Positions 24,670-36,800 of a stretch of 64,000 nucleotides of DNA are shown here, in pieces. Each line of letters opens with the position of its first letter. Within the stretch, counting starts at the first letter, position 1. This DNA is from Rhodamnia argentea. Lineage: Eukaryota > Streptophyta > Magnoliopsida > Myrtales > Myrtaceae. The notes beneath the pieces are model-generated. The model was not told where the DNA came from. It saw only the letters and a list, made by a program, of their open reading frames with translations, and did no database searches. Location of the stretch: positions 2,604,001 to 2,668,000 of the forward strand of contig NC_063157.1 in NCBI RefSeq assembly GCF_020921035.1, given 5' to 3'. A program made the translations under genes and the position numbers.

Positions 24670-26176
24670 AAAAGTTTTCTCCTTGTCGGTACGAGGCTAA
24701 ACTAGGATGATCAGATCAAGCTAAGAGATGCAAGAAACAAGTTCAGGAGAACCAGGCAAAAGAAGAAAACAGGGACCGTGCATTGAAATTAGCTCTAGCA
24801 ATAGCCATCACTATGAGGTGTTCACAGACTCTTTTTTTTTTCGGTCAGATAGGTGTTCAGAGACTTTAGCCATCAGTTAAACTGCCGTTGTGAATGCAGC
24901 AGATCTCATACAACCCATTCTGCAATTAAAACCCAAAGCAGCCTCTCGCCAGCGATCATGCCAAACAAGTGCACCGGGCTCGAAGTTAAGATTTTCCCGT
25001 TGCGGGGAGGATGTCGCCTTTGCCGAGCCCACGGTCTCGCGGACTTGCTCCGCCCGTGACTCCATCTTCGAATATCACACACCCCCTTGGCCCGTGGACC
25101 CTCCGATTCTCTGCTCGCAGTAAGCTGCGGGAAGCAACAAACGTGGTTAATGTTCAGTGTCTTGTCTCTGCAGCAGAAAGCTGTACGCCTGGTTAACAAC
25201 ATATTAGTAAATGATGGCGGATGCAGAGTAAGACTGAGAAATTTCCGGCAAAATAACCACCAGAAAATTGCAACACGAAAAGAATTTAGAATGGCCATTG
25301 GGCAAATCATCAAAGTTCCAGCATCTCCGGATGATTCCTAGGCCTCAAGTTACTTCATTTGTGACCGATTATCAGCACAGAAAGATTATCTTGGACGGAA
25401 GTTGCAACCGGTTCTCAACTACCCTTAGAAAATTGAAGGGATCAAAGCCGTGCTACTCGAGCAAAATTCACAGAGGCGGTTGCTACGTCGCGATAAACAA
25501 CGAACAGAACTCATGAGTACGATGTGGGAGCTACCGAACTCCGAGAACTGAATGAGCCGTTCAGAGAGACTAACTAACTCCCATCGAATCAATGTGAGCA
25601 TTCTTGATATCCTCTCAACCATAGTCACTAGGGAAGAGAGGACTTAAATTATGAATGCTAAAGACTAGACTTCTCAGCGAAAACGCACCCACTTCAAATC
25701 ACCAAAAGAAGAAATCACGATGTTCATATTTAACTCCTTACTCTAAATAAAGGTCTCCAGTTTAGATCCATGCTAGACGGAAACTAGATCCTGACATAAT
25801 GCACGAATTCGCCTCGCTAAAGTTCATCTTCCACTTGGAAACTATGAGCTACACGCTCCTCATTCGTCTCTAGATCCATCTCTTTTCTCCATCGGGATCT
25901 CAGTCCGATCCGCGTTCAAACAAAAGTTCCGTCTTTTACAGTTGCAGGGGAGCAAAACCTCCAGCTACAGATCATCGATCCGTTCCTTACTCTCCTGATT
26001 CCACCGAATTTCCATCAGCCACGCGCGCAAGCAGTCGAAACATTTACGAGGTGGAAAAAGAAGAAGCATCATCGATCTCCAATTCCAATTCGGATCAAAC
26101 TAGACAAAAGCGAAGAGGGTCACCGAACTGCAACAAATGAAGGCAAAATGGTACGACGAACGGGACCATGACAACT
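24670..26176. other. Spacer without recognised gene
   Basis: Six short ORFs overlap on both strands but none resembles a known family. The base composition is unusually balanced (less AT-rich than other spacers). The minus strand has several splice-like acceptors, e.g. CTTCCCGCAG near 25125. It could be an untranslated or noncoding part of a transcript starting near 26450. Confidence 0.35.
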
Positions 26177-26286
26177 CAGAGATTCGAGCTGTACTCGCTC
26201 ATCGTGGCCACAAATCGGCCGACGAAGGCTCCGCCGGACTGCAAGAACAGAGAGGGCGTGGCGAGCAATTGCAGGCGCGAGGCCAT
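26177..26286 (-). CDS. Small ORF candidate, 36 aa, unknown
   Basis: On the minus strand an ATG at 26286 opens a short frame (MASRLQLLATPSLFLQSGG, ending MSEYSSNL, stop TGA). It follows a CT-rich, leader-like stretch of about 170 bases. The N-terminus lacks acidic residues and carries Arg, Leu and Ser, as mitochondrial presequences do. It may be the first exon of a spliced gene or a chance frame. I do not recognise the product. Confidence 0.25.
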
Positions 26287-26486
26287 GATTAGGAATCAGA
26301 GAGTGAAAGAAAGGGAAAAGCTCGAGAGTCGAGAGGATTGGGATGGAAGAGCGAGGGTTTGTGGTGGAAATTGGCAGGTGGGAGTCTGGGAGAATCAGAT
26401 GATGTCTAACGAGAATCCGAGGAGATTGGATTGGCCGGAGACTTCGGTTCGATTCGGTTCGACCCGTTTCTTTAGCCAAAAATAAA

Positions 26487-27520
26487 CCATTAGAAATTTT
26501 TTTTTTTAAAAGCGAGTATTCACATTGGTTGAAATAATTAATTAATAAAATTCAAGTCAAATTATTATCGCGGACTGTGATTTTTTTTTTCCGTTTATTC
26601 ATTTATGTAAAGCAAAATAAAAAATCAATTTTCTAAAAATTATTTTTTTAAATCATTCATTTTTCGCCAACAAAACGGAATATCGATTCATTATTTTTAG
26701 ACCTGTGGAGTCATTGATATATGTAAGATATTATTGATCGATCATCATTAATAGCATTGTACACAATAATTTATTGCTTATAAATAGGCCCACATACTTT
26801 TCACTATACACAAATTTCAATTTATGTTTTCCACTCCATTGCTCTCAATCATAGATTCAATCAATTTGGACTGTGGTTAACATAGATTTTGCGTGATTGA
26901 TTGGTTTTTTTTTATTATAGTTTTGAGTAATCCAATTTTCGCATCATGTGATAACTTCGAGATCAGTGAGAATACAAACTGATCGATCGAGGAAGACCAA
27001 ATATCACGAGGAGTGAGCAGCGGAATTGCACCGAATCGGTCGGGTCGTGAATGGACGCTAAGTTGGAATAAACAAGTCTTTCTCTTTAAGTAGGATATGT
27101 TTTGTGTCGCGATTATGTCGGATGACAGGTACGTGTGGAAAAAAAAAATGTAGCACTGTCGGCAGAAAGCCAGCGCTGCATGCGCGAAAAAAGGACAAAA
27201 GATTGTTCATTTGTTGACCATTTTATATGGTCCTCGGTAACAAAAAAGCGACTAGTAAATTTATCATCTAGTAAAATGTTGGGTAAGTTACCGGTTCTTG
27301 CATTATATTCTTGACGTTTTCTAAATTATTTATGAATTTCCAAGAATGTCATAGACTGTGGACTTCTTTTGCATAACTTCCCAAACGTTGATATTATCCA
27401 GCTTTTATATGAAATAACTGATCCTCATTATGACCCCAAAAAAAAAATATTGATCCTAATTCAGTGAGTTATAATTTGCCTTTAATTAAGTTAATTATAG
27501 ATAGCCGGAGATAAGGACAT
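26487..27520. other. AT-rich spacer with MITE relic
   Basis: 26590-26690 resembles one end of the Tourist-like family seen at 7780 (reverse complement GGCGAAAAATGAATGATTT). No gene was recognised. A TATAAATAG box-like sequence near 26780 has no obvious gene after it. Confidence 0.4.
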
Positions 27521-27524
27521 TATA

Positions 27525-27865
27525 AGTACCGCAATCGTGGTACGACGCTCACTTTTAATGCCGTAGCCGTTTCTTTTCCGATCACTTGAATGTTGTGGCT
27601 TCTAAAAAATGTTCATTTGATTGCTACAAGTTTCAATTAACCACTTAAGTGCCACATTTTTCAGAAAAAGGTTCACCCAAGTGTTGTAAATCCGGCGTGG
27701 CATGGTACTTGCGGTGAATATTTTTTAAAAATTAATATAACTTAAGTGATCGATTGAAGAGCTATGTGGCACTCAACCGATTGGAAAAAAAAGTCATGGC
27801 ATTGAAGTGAGTATCGTACGAAAGTCGTGGCACTCAAGTGATAAAAAAAAACTATGGTACTAAAG
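27525..27865. mobile_element. Small TIR element (MITE), family unclear
   Basis: The left arm (AGTACCGCAATCGTGGTACG, then CACTTGAATG) and the reverse complement of the right arm (AGTACCATAG, then ATCACTTGAGTGCC) are inverted copies over about 100 bases. The middle is short, and repeated AAGTGCCAC/GTGGCACT blocks occur. No clean target duplication was found. Confidence 0.5.
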
Positions 27866-30831
27866 AAAGGTCTCTGCACAGTCATTTGAAAGTTATAACA
27901 CTTGTGATGTCGTTATCCCTAGATAATTGTATTTTATTCCGAGTTACTTCTAATGTTTATTTGGTCAATTCTAAATTGGCCTCTTTTCCTAATGACGTGT
28001 CACGTGATCGGCTTTATTTGAGACACTCAGCAGCTATCATCTCTTATGAAAGTAATAACTAGTTTTACATCATCCGCTCTCGTTTGATCACTAATTAGCA
28101 TTGATTAGGTCGTCTCCAAGTAATCAACCTCTCTAAAAACTTACCAACTTTTATTGAATTCACCATCTCTTGCATGAAGTTACTAATTACATGTGAATTA
28201 CTTATCAAGTTCTTTTTAATAAATTTAGCAACGAGATTAACAATTCACATTTGCGCCACGTTTCATTTAATCGATTTCAAATTACCAACTTAAAAGAATG
28301 ATATGTGCCATGATGGTTGGGAAGGAATGGGAAACTTTTTGGTTACAAACAAATGCGGGGCATTTCGAGAGACCAATTCTCCGTCCTTACAAGTCGTACC
28401 ACCACGTTCTTACAATCCCTATACAAAGTGTCAAATCACCAGCACGATCACAAATAAAAAATTTCGAAATGACTATATAACATGATGTTTTTTCCAAAGA
28501 AATTGCAATAGAATAAACTCGAATATGACATGATGTCACATAAGGGTATCTCGAGGAGATATCTGTGGAAAAACCCGGATGCCTATCTTAGTACCCCTAG
28601 AGTTGTAAATGTGGAGCACTAGATTGGCAAGTTGCACCGAGGATTCGTAAGTTAGTGAGCATCCGAAAGCGGAGCGGAAGTAAAATTCCCTAAAGTCAAT
28701 CCATGAACAAAGAAGAACGAAAGAAAAAAAGTCTCCAACGCCGGTCACTTTCGACAAAGAAGCATCGAGTCCCGACTTTCCTTCCCGTCACTCTCTCCAC
28801 GCAATGCCTAGCTTCTTACATGTTACATGTGTTCCTGCTTTTCACACGTTCTTCCATGGATGAAGATTTCAGGTGGTCCAAACAAAGATCTCGGAAAGTC
28901 GTCGTCCCACAGATTCCATACACCCCATGAAGCAGGCAACACAGAGAAATAACTCCCACATTTTAAGTACGCTGAAACATGCGACATTGTAATAGTTCAT
29001 GCCCTGACCAGATTCAGGTAATTCGTGCTTTCCCTACAAGTTCTCCGGTTAAGAGGCAGGTAACGGTACGATTGAAAAAGGGACCATCCGTCGATACATC
29101 CCTGTGAAAGATTTTCCCGGATGGAAATGTTCCTTACAAGCTCCGGTTCCTCCGGACTTCTTGAACGCTTGTGCCAATCAATCACGTCAACAATTCAAAT
29201 CAAGCTGCCTAGATGAGAGCGCAGTTTGCGGCGTTGTTTGACAATACCAGAAGCTTCTGGTGCACAATAGACTGAGATATTTGAATTCACGTGGTGAAAT
29301 AATATTCTAATCTACCATCTTATGCCACCCGATTGCACAAAAGAACGTATATCCTGTGCTCACATGTTTCCAGTTCTTTGATTGAAAGTATTTGAAATCT
29401 CTTTGGCTTCCAACAACACCAGAAACATCGCATAATGTGACCGTGGCCAAGAATACGTTTAGTAAGCTTCCAACACAAAACTTTGCGTTGTCTGACCCAT
29501 CACATGATTGCACCGTAGAAACCAAAAGGTTTAACAGCATACAGCTTTTTCCCACCAATAAAAAGCAACTTAGCCTATCAAGGAATATGCGAGCATCAAA
29601 TCACACATCTGTAGAGATGCGATCAGACATGCATTCAGGCAGTCGGAGATCAATAGCACGAAGTCACAGATAGTCTTAACAGACAAATTCAGATGACTAT
29701 CTTCCACGAACTCAACAGCTTAACAAGTATGCCAACTTTGAAAAAGACACTACCCGTTATGACATTCATTATAATGGTCTTCCACCCACTTCTGCGTAAA
29801 TGCAAGTTAAATTGAATAGAGTAAATGAATTTCTGGTAAATTTCATCCCATGATCACCTGCAAGCTCTTCCTTACATGCTATCTAATCTGGAGGACAATT
29901 CAGCATACAAGAAACATTTTACCCCATCCCTACAGCTAACAAATAGGTCTACTACTCGAAGAAAACTGAGGAGCAGTTAAAAGAATATTGAAAATAGTCA
30001 AACTGAAATACAACTAAAGCAAATGCGCAAACAAGAAAACTGTGTCCCTGCTAAATGAGACAAAATTCAAGACAAAGGGTAACCACGGGCAAAATGAGAA
30101 TCTAACATACGGCACACAACTCAAGCTAAGCTTCTGTTTTTAAGCCAAAGCGTCTTCTTAAAGCATCTTCAACAAAGGGCTTAAGGAATTCCAAACCAAT
30201 ACGGGGAGTGCATGTTTAACACAAGCCAAGACATATACAGGGCTGAAGGGATCATGCACACACAAAGTGGAAAAGAAAGAAAGCCAGGCCTAGGTCAGAC
30301 GAACATCATAGACCAAAACCATTCCTGTAACCATCAATCAGCATATTCATGTCATGGGGATTTCATTTCACACGAGGAAAAGAAGGTTGACAATTCAGAT
30401 CCATCTCTCATAGCAACCAAACTAATAGAGAAGTGGTCAAGATCAGTCAAGTCTTCACAACCAGAGTAAAAAATCCTCCAGCACCACGCTTCATCTTTAA
30501 GCCCAAGCCCATGTGTAACCCACACCGAAGTCTCGGCCAATATGTGATCCAAGCCCGATATCTTACAATTAGGAAAATAACATAAAACTCAAGACTGGCC
30601 AGTCAAAATTGGAAGAATTGATATGAACCTCCATAAGATGAGTTTTACTGATTACAATTACAGATTTGCATGACTGTCATGTTTTTATTCAAGTAATGAC
30701 AGGTGAAGAAAGAGAAAGAGCCTACTGTACTAGTGGATAAAACAATCCAATATTTTGATGCATCCTTCCCTGTTCATCGCATGGTCTATTCTATGGTAAA
30801 GATTAAATGAGGGGAATCCTTCCTTCATTAG
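27866..30831. other. Spacer and 3' flank of the ELF4-like gene
   Basis: No complete gene was recognised in about 3 kb. The part adjacent to 30831 should include the 3' UTR of the ELF4-like gene. A short minus-strand frame ending at 30126 reads like a protein C-terminus (LEFLKPFVEDALRRRFGL) but has an in-frame stop upstream and no acceptor in between. Confidence 0.4.
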
Positions 30832-31164
30832 TTACCCAGATCTAATTCTCTTCGGAACGGATTTACCATCTGATCTAGATTCCCCCTCGGAGGAAGCTTC
30901 CACAGACCTAGTAAATGACCTGGAAAGATCAGCATAGAGATCTACCACTCTTCTGATATTGTTATTCAGCTCTCTAATCAGACCTACATTCCTGCTCAAG
31001 TTATCCGGGATCTTCGACTCGTGATTTAGGTTAATCTCATTGATCAGTAACCTATTCTGATCCAATATGCCCTGAACCTGCAGAAAGCTCTTTTGGAACA
31101 TCTGCAACGTCTTGGCATCGACTGCTGTTCCATTACTGATGCCCGAAAAAATGTCACCTTCCAT
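30832..31164 (-). CDS. EFL: ELF4-like circadian clock protein (DUF1313)
   Basis: ELF4 family proteins are small helical nuclear proteins; ELF4 itself binds ELF3 in the evening complex that represses clock genes at night. The ORF is one exon of 110 aa, ATG at 31164, stop TAA at 30832-30834. The start was chosen at MEGDIFSG because the family begins this way; the frame upstream has no ATG. The hallmark core lies at 24-85: FQKSFLQVQGILDQNRLLIN, then NHESKIPDNL, then RNVGLIRELNNNIRRVVDLY. The C-terminus SSEGES...KRIRSG matches the EFL2/3/4 branch rather than ELF4. The leader is spliced: acceptor at 31203/31204, donor at 32222/32221. Its 5' exon carries a uORF. In Arabidopsis (from recall) an EFL gene sits between the TFIIIC and TRFL genes, the same order as here. 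Confidence 0.95.
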   Translation of the reverse strand: MEGDIFSGISNGTAVDAKTLQMFQKSFLQVQGILDQNRLLINEINLNHESKIPDNLSRNVGLIRELNNNIRRVVDLYADLSRSFTRSVEASSEGESRSDGKSVPKRIRSG

Positions 31165-31202
31165 TTCAGTTGTTCTCAAACTGGATCAAATTTACAACAA
31201 GA

Positions 31203-32254
31203 CCTGAAACAAAGATGATATGAAGAGTAAGAGCACTAAAACGAAAAACCCTCGAAGCAAAGCAAAAGTCGCAGTCTCAAGCCCCAAATATGGATACAGA
31301 TGAAGTCCTCAACCATTATGTAGATGCTGAAAAAGTCGTAAATCCAAGAAATATATTAAATCTTCCCTATGCCAAACCACAATAAGAGAAGCTTTTATGG
31401 CTCTTTCCTACTTTTATAAGTCCTGCAATTCGGCTGCTATCTTAATTCCATCCATCCATTTGCCAGAAAATCAATGGTAAATAAGGGAAGGCAAGACAGA
31501 TGATCTAATGAACTCGAATGACTTCAACTTTTCTGCTTCCTTGCTGTACAGAAAATGACTCAAATAAAAGACAAATCCGACTTGATAAAAGCGGACACAA
31601 AAGCCTCTAAGCAATTGACACCAATGCCCAAGAAAGAAAATTAACAGCTTTAAAGTGAAAGATTGCATTTTTCTGCTCTCATGTCCCATTTTCCTTCAGA
31701 ATTAACATAAAGGGTAGAAAAAGAAAAGGTGTTACGAGGCAAAAAGAAAGGGGGAAAAAAACGAAAAGTCGAGGCCTGCGAAGCATAACCGCTTTATTTC
31801 TCCTTAGTTTATAGACATCGCCACCCAAAGGAACCTTCCAACTATTTTCTCTTAGAAACCATGCCAAGCCCTTTTCTCAGAGAGACGAATTTTCAGTAGC
31901 CATAGATCCCCCAGAAAAGGCAAGTCATCATCACGCTTGACGAACTCCTAAAGACACCGATACCCCTACGAAACTAGCGACGACCTGCAGTTCCGAAATT
32001 GGGTATTCACGAAGATCGCGACGACGTAGACCAAGATAATCAGCAGCCACGAGACATCACAAGACAAAACCGCGTAGCTTGCGAAACAGGGGAAAACAAA
32101 AGAAAGATCTTGTGCGGTCGAGCTCATCAGCCGAGAGAACACAGAGCAGCACCGCAGCAGTACGAGGCGAAGAGTAGCGACGAATGAGATTGGATTCCAC
32201 GACGCCAGTTTGCTTGCTTACCTCGATAACCGCGCCCTCGTAGCCCCGCGACAT
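31203..32254 (-). promoter_or_regulatory. Spliced leader of ELF4-like gene with uORF
   Basis: A 1018-base leader intron (31204-32221) has donor GAG|GTAAGC and acceptor TTTCAG. In the upstream exon an ATG at 32254 opens a frame that, after splicing, reads 14 codons (MSRGYEGAVIEVLL) and stops about 25 bases before the main ATG. This uORF could limit or time translation of the clock protein. The leader exon beyond it is rich in GA/CT. Confidence 0.6.
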
Positions 32255-32439
32255 TGTCGGTGGCGATTTGAGCAGAGGGGAAAATCGATGTATCGATAGG
32301 CCTTGCGGATTTTCCCGAGAAAGAGAAAGAGAAAGAGAAAGAGAAAGGAGAAGTGGGTGTGAAATCAAACGCAGGGTCAGAAATCCACGAAAGGAACGTG
32401 TAGAGAGAGAGAGAGAGAGAGGGGCAAGATTTCTTCGAC

Positions 32440-33520
32440 CCTCGCTCGTTTTGGTCGGAGAGCGAAATCCGCTGTTTTGGAGTACTTTGCTCTTTTTAGC
32501 CCATTTTGCACCGTCAGCAATATTAGGAGGATTTTACTTGTCCCCTTTGGTTTCTCGATAAAAACGAGACAGTTCTGAAAATTTTCTATCTTCTAAAGAA
32601 ATAGTATTGTTTTCGATATTTGATTGAAATTTGAAAATGAACCGAAAATCTCGTTTTTCTAAATAAACATTCGCTATTTTGAGTGCTAGTGATTTGGACA
32701 TGAGAAATCGGGAAATCAAGCATAGTCATCGAAGTCCCGGACCCAAATTCCTAACTCTCGAGCATGAGCATGGACACCAATCTTGGGTTCACATGAGACC
32801 AAAGAACTCCGAGCTTGCTCCTGACTTCTTATCACTCGGGTCCAGGACCTTGGCGCCCATGCTCGGAACCCCAATCTCGAACTCGAGTCTAGCGAGGTCG
32901 CTTATCGGGATCTCCGGCTCAACTTTGATTGGGATGAGCTCGGAATCCAAGTTCATGGTATAGAGCCCGACATTAATGGATTTGAGCGTGGGCGCACAAG
33001 GACCCATGCATGGGCACTGAGATCTCGAGCTTGAGCACTAAGGTCTAAAGTTTGGTCTAGATGGATTGGAGTGTGGGCACACGGGGTTGGGCACCGGGTA
33101 CCCAAGCACATATACTAGGGTCCTGAGCCTAGCTTTGATGAATATAACTTGCCCTTAGTGGACGCTGGTAGACTAGTCCCATTACTAAGGCTTTCGGTAT
33201 CCAAGCGCAAAGTTTCTGATTCAAGCCTCGTTGTCTAATTATATTTTTAAAATAATTTTTGATTTATTAAATGAGGAATAATTTTCCTGAATTTAATTAT
33301 GAGTAGGAAAATATTTTCCCTTGGCTCATTTTCTAAAGCGATCCAACATCGAAAAACGAGAAAAATATTTTTCGCTTTCTAAATATTAATCACTCGTATA
33401 AAAAAATACAGTCATCGTACATTTGTACTATATCCGATTACTTAACAAGTAACTCGAAAAACACTTATCAACAACCATCTCATGTTAGTAAAACACATTT
33501 ATTTTTCGAAACCGCACGAC
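32440..33520. other. Repeat-like spacer between divergent EFL and TFIIIC genes
   Basis: 32680-33180 is compositionally odd, with many short GGGCAC, CTCGAG and TTGAGC words and scattered palindromes. AT-rich arms flank it (ATTTTCT/AGAAAAT-type). It looks like a diverged transposon, but termini and target duplications could not be defined. No gene was recognised. Confidence 0.35.
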
Positions 33521-33739
33521 AAAATTTAGAGAAATTGTGGCTTGAAAGCGGCAACTATGAATCTGGCGAGGCCTTTTCTCAATTCATCTCGGTCGAGCGT
33601 TTTGAGCTTGACAAGTCGACCTCCTATAACAACCGGGCGGAGCCCGACCCATTCAGGCGGGCTGTCAATTCGGCCCGGTTTCGAACCCGGACCTGCACCT
33701 TTCCCCCCGCAACCGCCAACCCCGTGAATTTTCCCGGGA

Positions 33740-33842
33740 AAACGCTTTCTCTCTCATCGCCACGAAACGCCACGCAAACAAACACACTCTCTATCTCTCT
33801 CTCGCTCTCTCTCGCTCTCCTCATGCTCTCCATCTCCTCCTC
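33740..33842 (+). promoter_or_regulatory. CT-rich leader of TFIIIC gene with overlapping upstream ATG
   Basis: A CTCTCT/CGCTCTC tract runs up to the start codon. An upstream ATG at 33823 lies in a different frame from the main ATG at 33843, and its ORF extends to 34002, overlapping the first exon. If transcription starts upstream of 33823, ribosomes could be diverted. Confidence 0.45.
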
Positions 33843-36800
33843 ATGGACTCCATCACCTCCTCCGCGCTCGAGGAGATCTGCTCCACCGGCACCGCCGGCC
33901 TCTCCCTCCCCAGCCTCTGGTCCAAACTCGCCCCGACCGTCTCCTCCAGCGGCCTCGACCTCTCTCCGGGAGTCAAGAGCTCCATCTGGGGCGGTCTACT
34001 GAAAAACCCTAACCTCGAGTTCCGCGGTCGGGGCCGCGCGCTCGGCCCGGCCGACGGGACGATCCAGCGGTTTGAGGATGCGGAGAAGGTGGATTTGAAG
34101 GTCGTCGCCAACGAGAGCTTGCGAGACGTCTTCGTCGGGCTCTACGACGCTCAGTTCGCCACGGCGAACATCAAAAGCAATCAGCGCCGGGTTCTCGAGC
34201 GGTTGGCCCTCGGGAGGTGAGTCTCACTCCGAGTTATATGTTAGTTATTTTTTTTAGCTCCTCTTCCGCTGCTATATAGGCAGATTGGCTTATTCATATG
34301 GTAAGCAAATGCGTGTGCACATCACGAAGTTGTGGAAGTTATGGAAATGGTGCGTCTTTTTACTTTTATTTACATCAAGGATAAGGGTGTTAGACGTTCT
34401 ACAACTTATGGTCAAAGTGCTTTCAATTCTTAAAACACTGCGATGAAGTCCTAAAACTTGAAAAAGTTGTGTAAAAGTTTCTCCATTAGCGCTGCTTATT
34501 TTTTGTGAAAGAGAAATCCTCCATGTACAATGCGCTTTCTGATATATTTTGTTTGAACCACCACCGCGTCACTCAATTGGACAAGTACATTTGCTTGCCT
34601 ATTCATGTCGAAAGCACCCAATTGCTGTTTGCCCTACGGGCCTTCAAGCAAAGTAGACTACTCCTTATCCAACTGCAACTCCTTCTGAATCTTAGGACAC
34701 TTGAAGCAGGACTGACTTCAATAGATGGGGATTCATTAGCTGCCACCCGCTTCAAAGCCATACCACTAATTCCGAAAAATATAATTAGGTCACTTTGATC
34801 GCTTAAGCCCTTACTGCGATAGAGTAGGCTGCTTTAGTTGGCAGATTAGTTTAGCCTATTTGGCATGAAGCTGTTGCATTCGGGTGCATGAGTTGAGTTA
34901 AGGAAGGTGGTCTTAAGCCCCCATGGGGAAATACACAGGAAAGAGGGAATTGATGTCTATGAGAAAGAAATTCCATTTATAGAGTGAGATTCGTGTGTCT
35001 GATGAAATAGCCTCCTTCATTCGATTCCGCAGAATGGAAGTCCTCGCTCATGCGTATCCTTGTTGGGAATGATTTCACATATCTATAAAATGATATCAAT
35101 CATTTTGCTGAAACATCTGAAAGGCATTCTTATCTTATCCCTTAAGCGAGTAAAAAAGCTGTTTTCCGAAGGTACTATGCTACAGTTGGAGAAGAAGCTT
35201 CTACAGCTCTCGAGTCTAGCTATTTCTTACCGGAAATCATAGATCTTTTCATTGATGTATCTCTTCGCCATCATAGCTGGTAATTTTGAGGCAAATGCAA
35301 GCAAATTAGCCTTGAATTGACTTAAATAGAAGCTATGCCGCCTTATTTTTGTTATACTCAGCATCCCTCTTTTGGGTAAAAGAGAAGGTCAAAAGGCCGC
35401 ATATCATCTCAAAATAATATTACGGGGTGCAAAAACTCCTACCTAATCACCAAGTAGCATAGAATTAAATCTGTAGGTGGAAAATCTAAATAGTCATGTC
35501 GCATAGCAAAATTCAAAGTAAATTTTGCTAGCCAACCTGTGCAAGAATTTTCTTCTCTGTGCACATGAGAAAGCCTTACGTGATTGAAATGCAAAAGCGG
35601 ATCTTGGATACAAGGAATAAGGCTATCTGCGAAAGAGGTTTACTTAAGTTTCATGGTCTAATTTTGGGCGGAATTGAACCTCATGGAAGAGGGTCGTTTT
35701 GAACAATTAGTTTGAAAATGACATCGTTTTCATGGATATTACTCTCGGTGAAGAAGATGCTTTCCCTCAGTCAATCTGGAGTTTGCCTTTGTCAATCGTT
35801 TCTGAAAGCCACGCAGGAAAGAGAAATGATTAAAATAAGCCATCCAGTTTGGTAAAACAGATGGAGCTAATGAAAGAGATTTGATTGCACAATTTTCACA
35901 AGTTTTAGGACACGAATACATCATTGGAAACTTTTAGAACTTGGTTGCACTTGGGTGTAAGCATTAGGATTTTTGGTGCACTTATCCCATTTGTCATTAA
36001 CAGCTGATGATGTTTGCTAGTTGCAATGGCTGTGCTCAGGATGAAGGGAGTGACTCAGAGTCAACTTTCTAAGGAATTCGGCATGGGCGGGAAGTACATG
36101 TTCTATATACTAAAAAGTCTCGAGTCTCGAGGCTTAATTATGAAGCATTCGGCTCTCGTACGAACTAATGAACCTGGTGCTGAGGGAGAGTCTATAAACA
36201 GTTCAAGTGTGACGACTAATGTGTTGTACTTGTATAGATACGCAAAGCAATTAGGCCTGCAGCAGAAGTTTGAAATTACCAAGGATGAAGAGCAGACTTA
36301 CGAGGGTTTTGAGGATTCTAGTGAAACTTTCGTGAGTGAAGAATGTTTTCCTGGAGATTATGCTAAAGAAAATGTGGTTGTGAAGGATTATCAACCTATA
36401 ATGAAAGCTATATGTGACAAACTTGAAGCCACTGAAGACAAGGTATGTCATATGTGAAGTTTTGTCCCAGAAATTTACTTACCCAATTTCTTTTCATCTT
36501 ACATACTGTGGCACTAATTTCGATTTTATCGAACCTTTTTTTATATTCAAGGTTCTTGTCGTCTCAGATGTCAAGCAACATCTTGGTTATCATGGAGCAC
36601 CGTCGGCCCATAGGGCTTGGAGAAATGTAAATTTGCAACCACTTTCAGGCTTTATCATTGCTACTTTAATGAAGTTACTGGTGGTGATGGTGGTGGTAAA
36701 ATTCCTCTAATTTTCCTCAAGTTCTTGTTCCCAGATTTGTCGGCGACTGAAGGATGCCCATTTAGTGGAGGAATTTGAGGCAAAAGTGAATGGGAAGGTG

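Noticed and set aside
33670-33700. TTCGAA-centred palindrome resembling a tRNA T-arm (B box)
   Set aside because: No matching D-arm, anticodon arm or acceptor stem on either strand.
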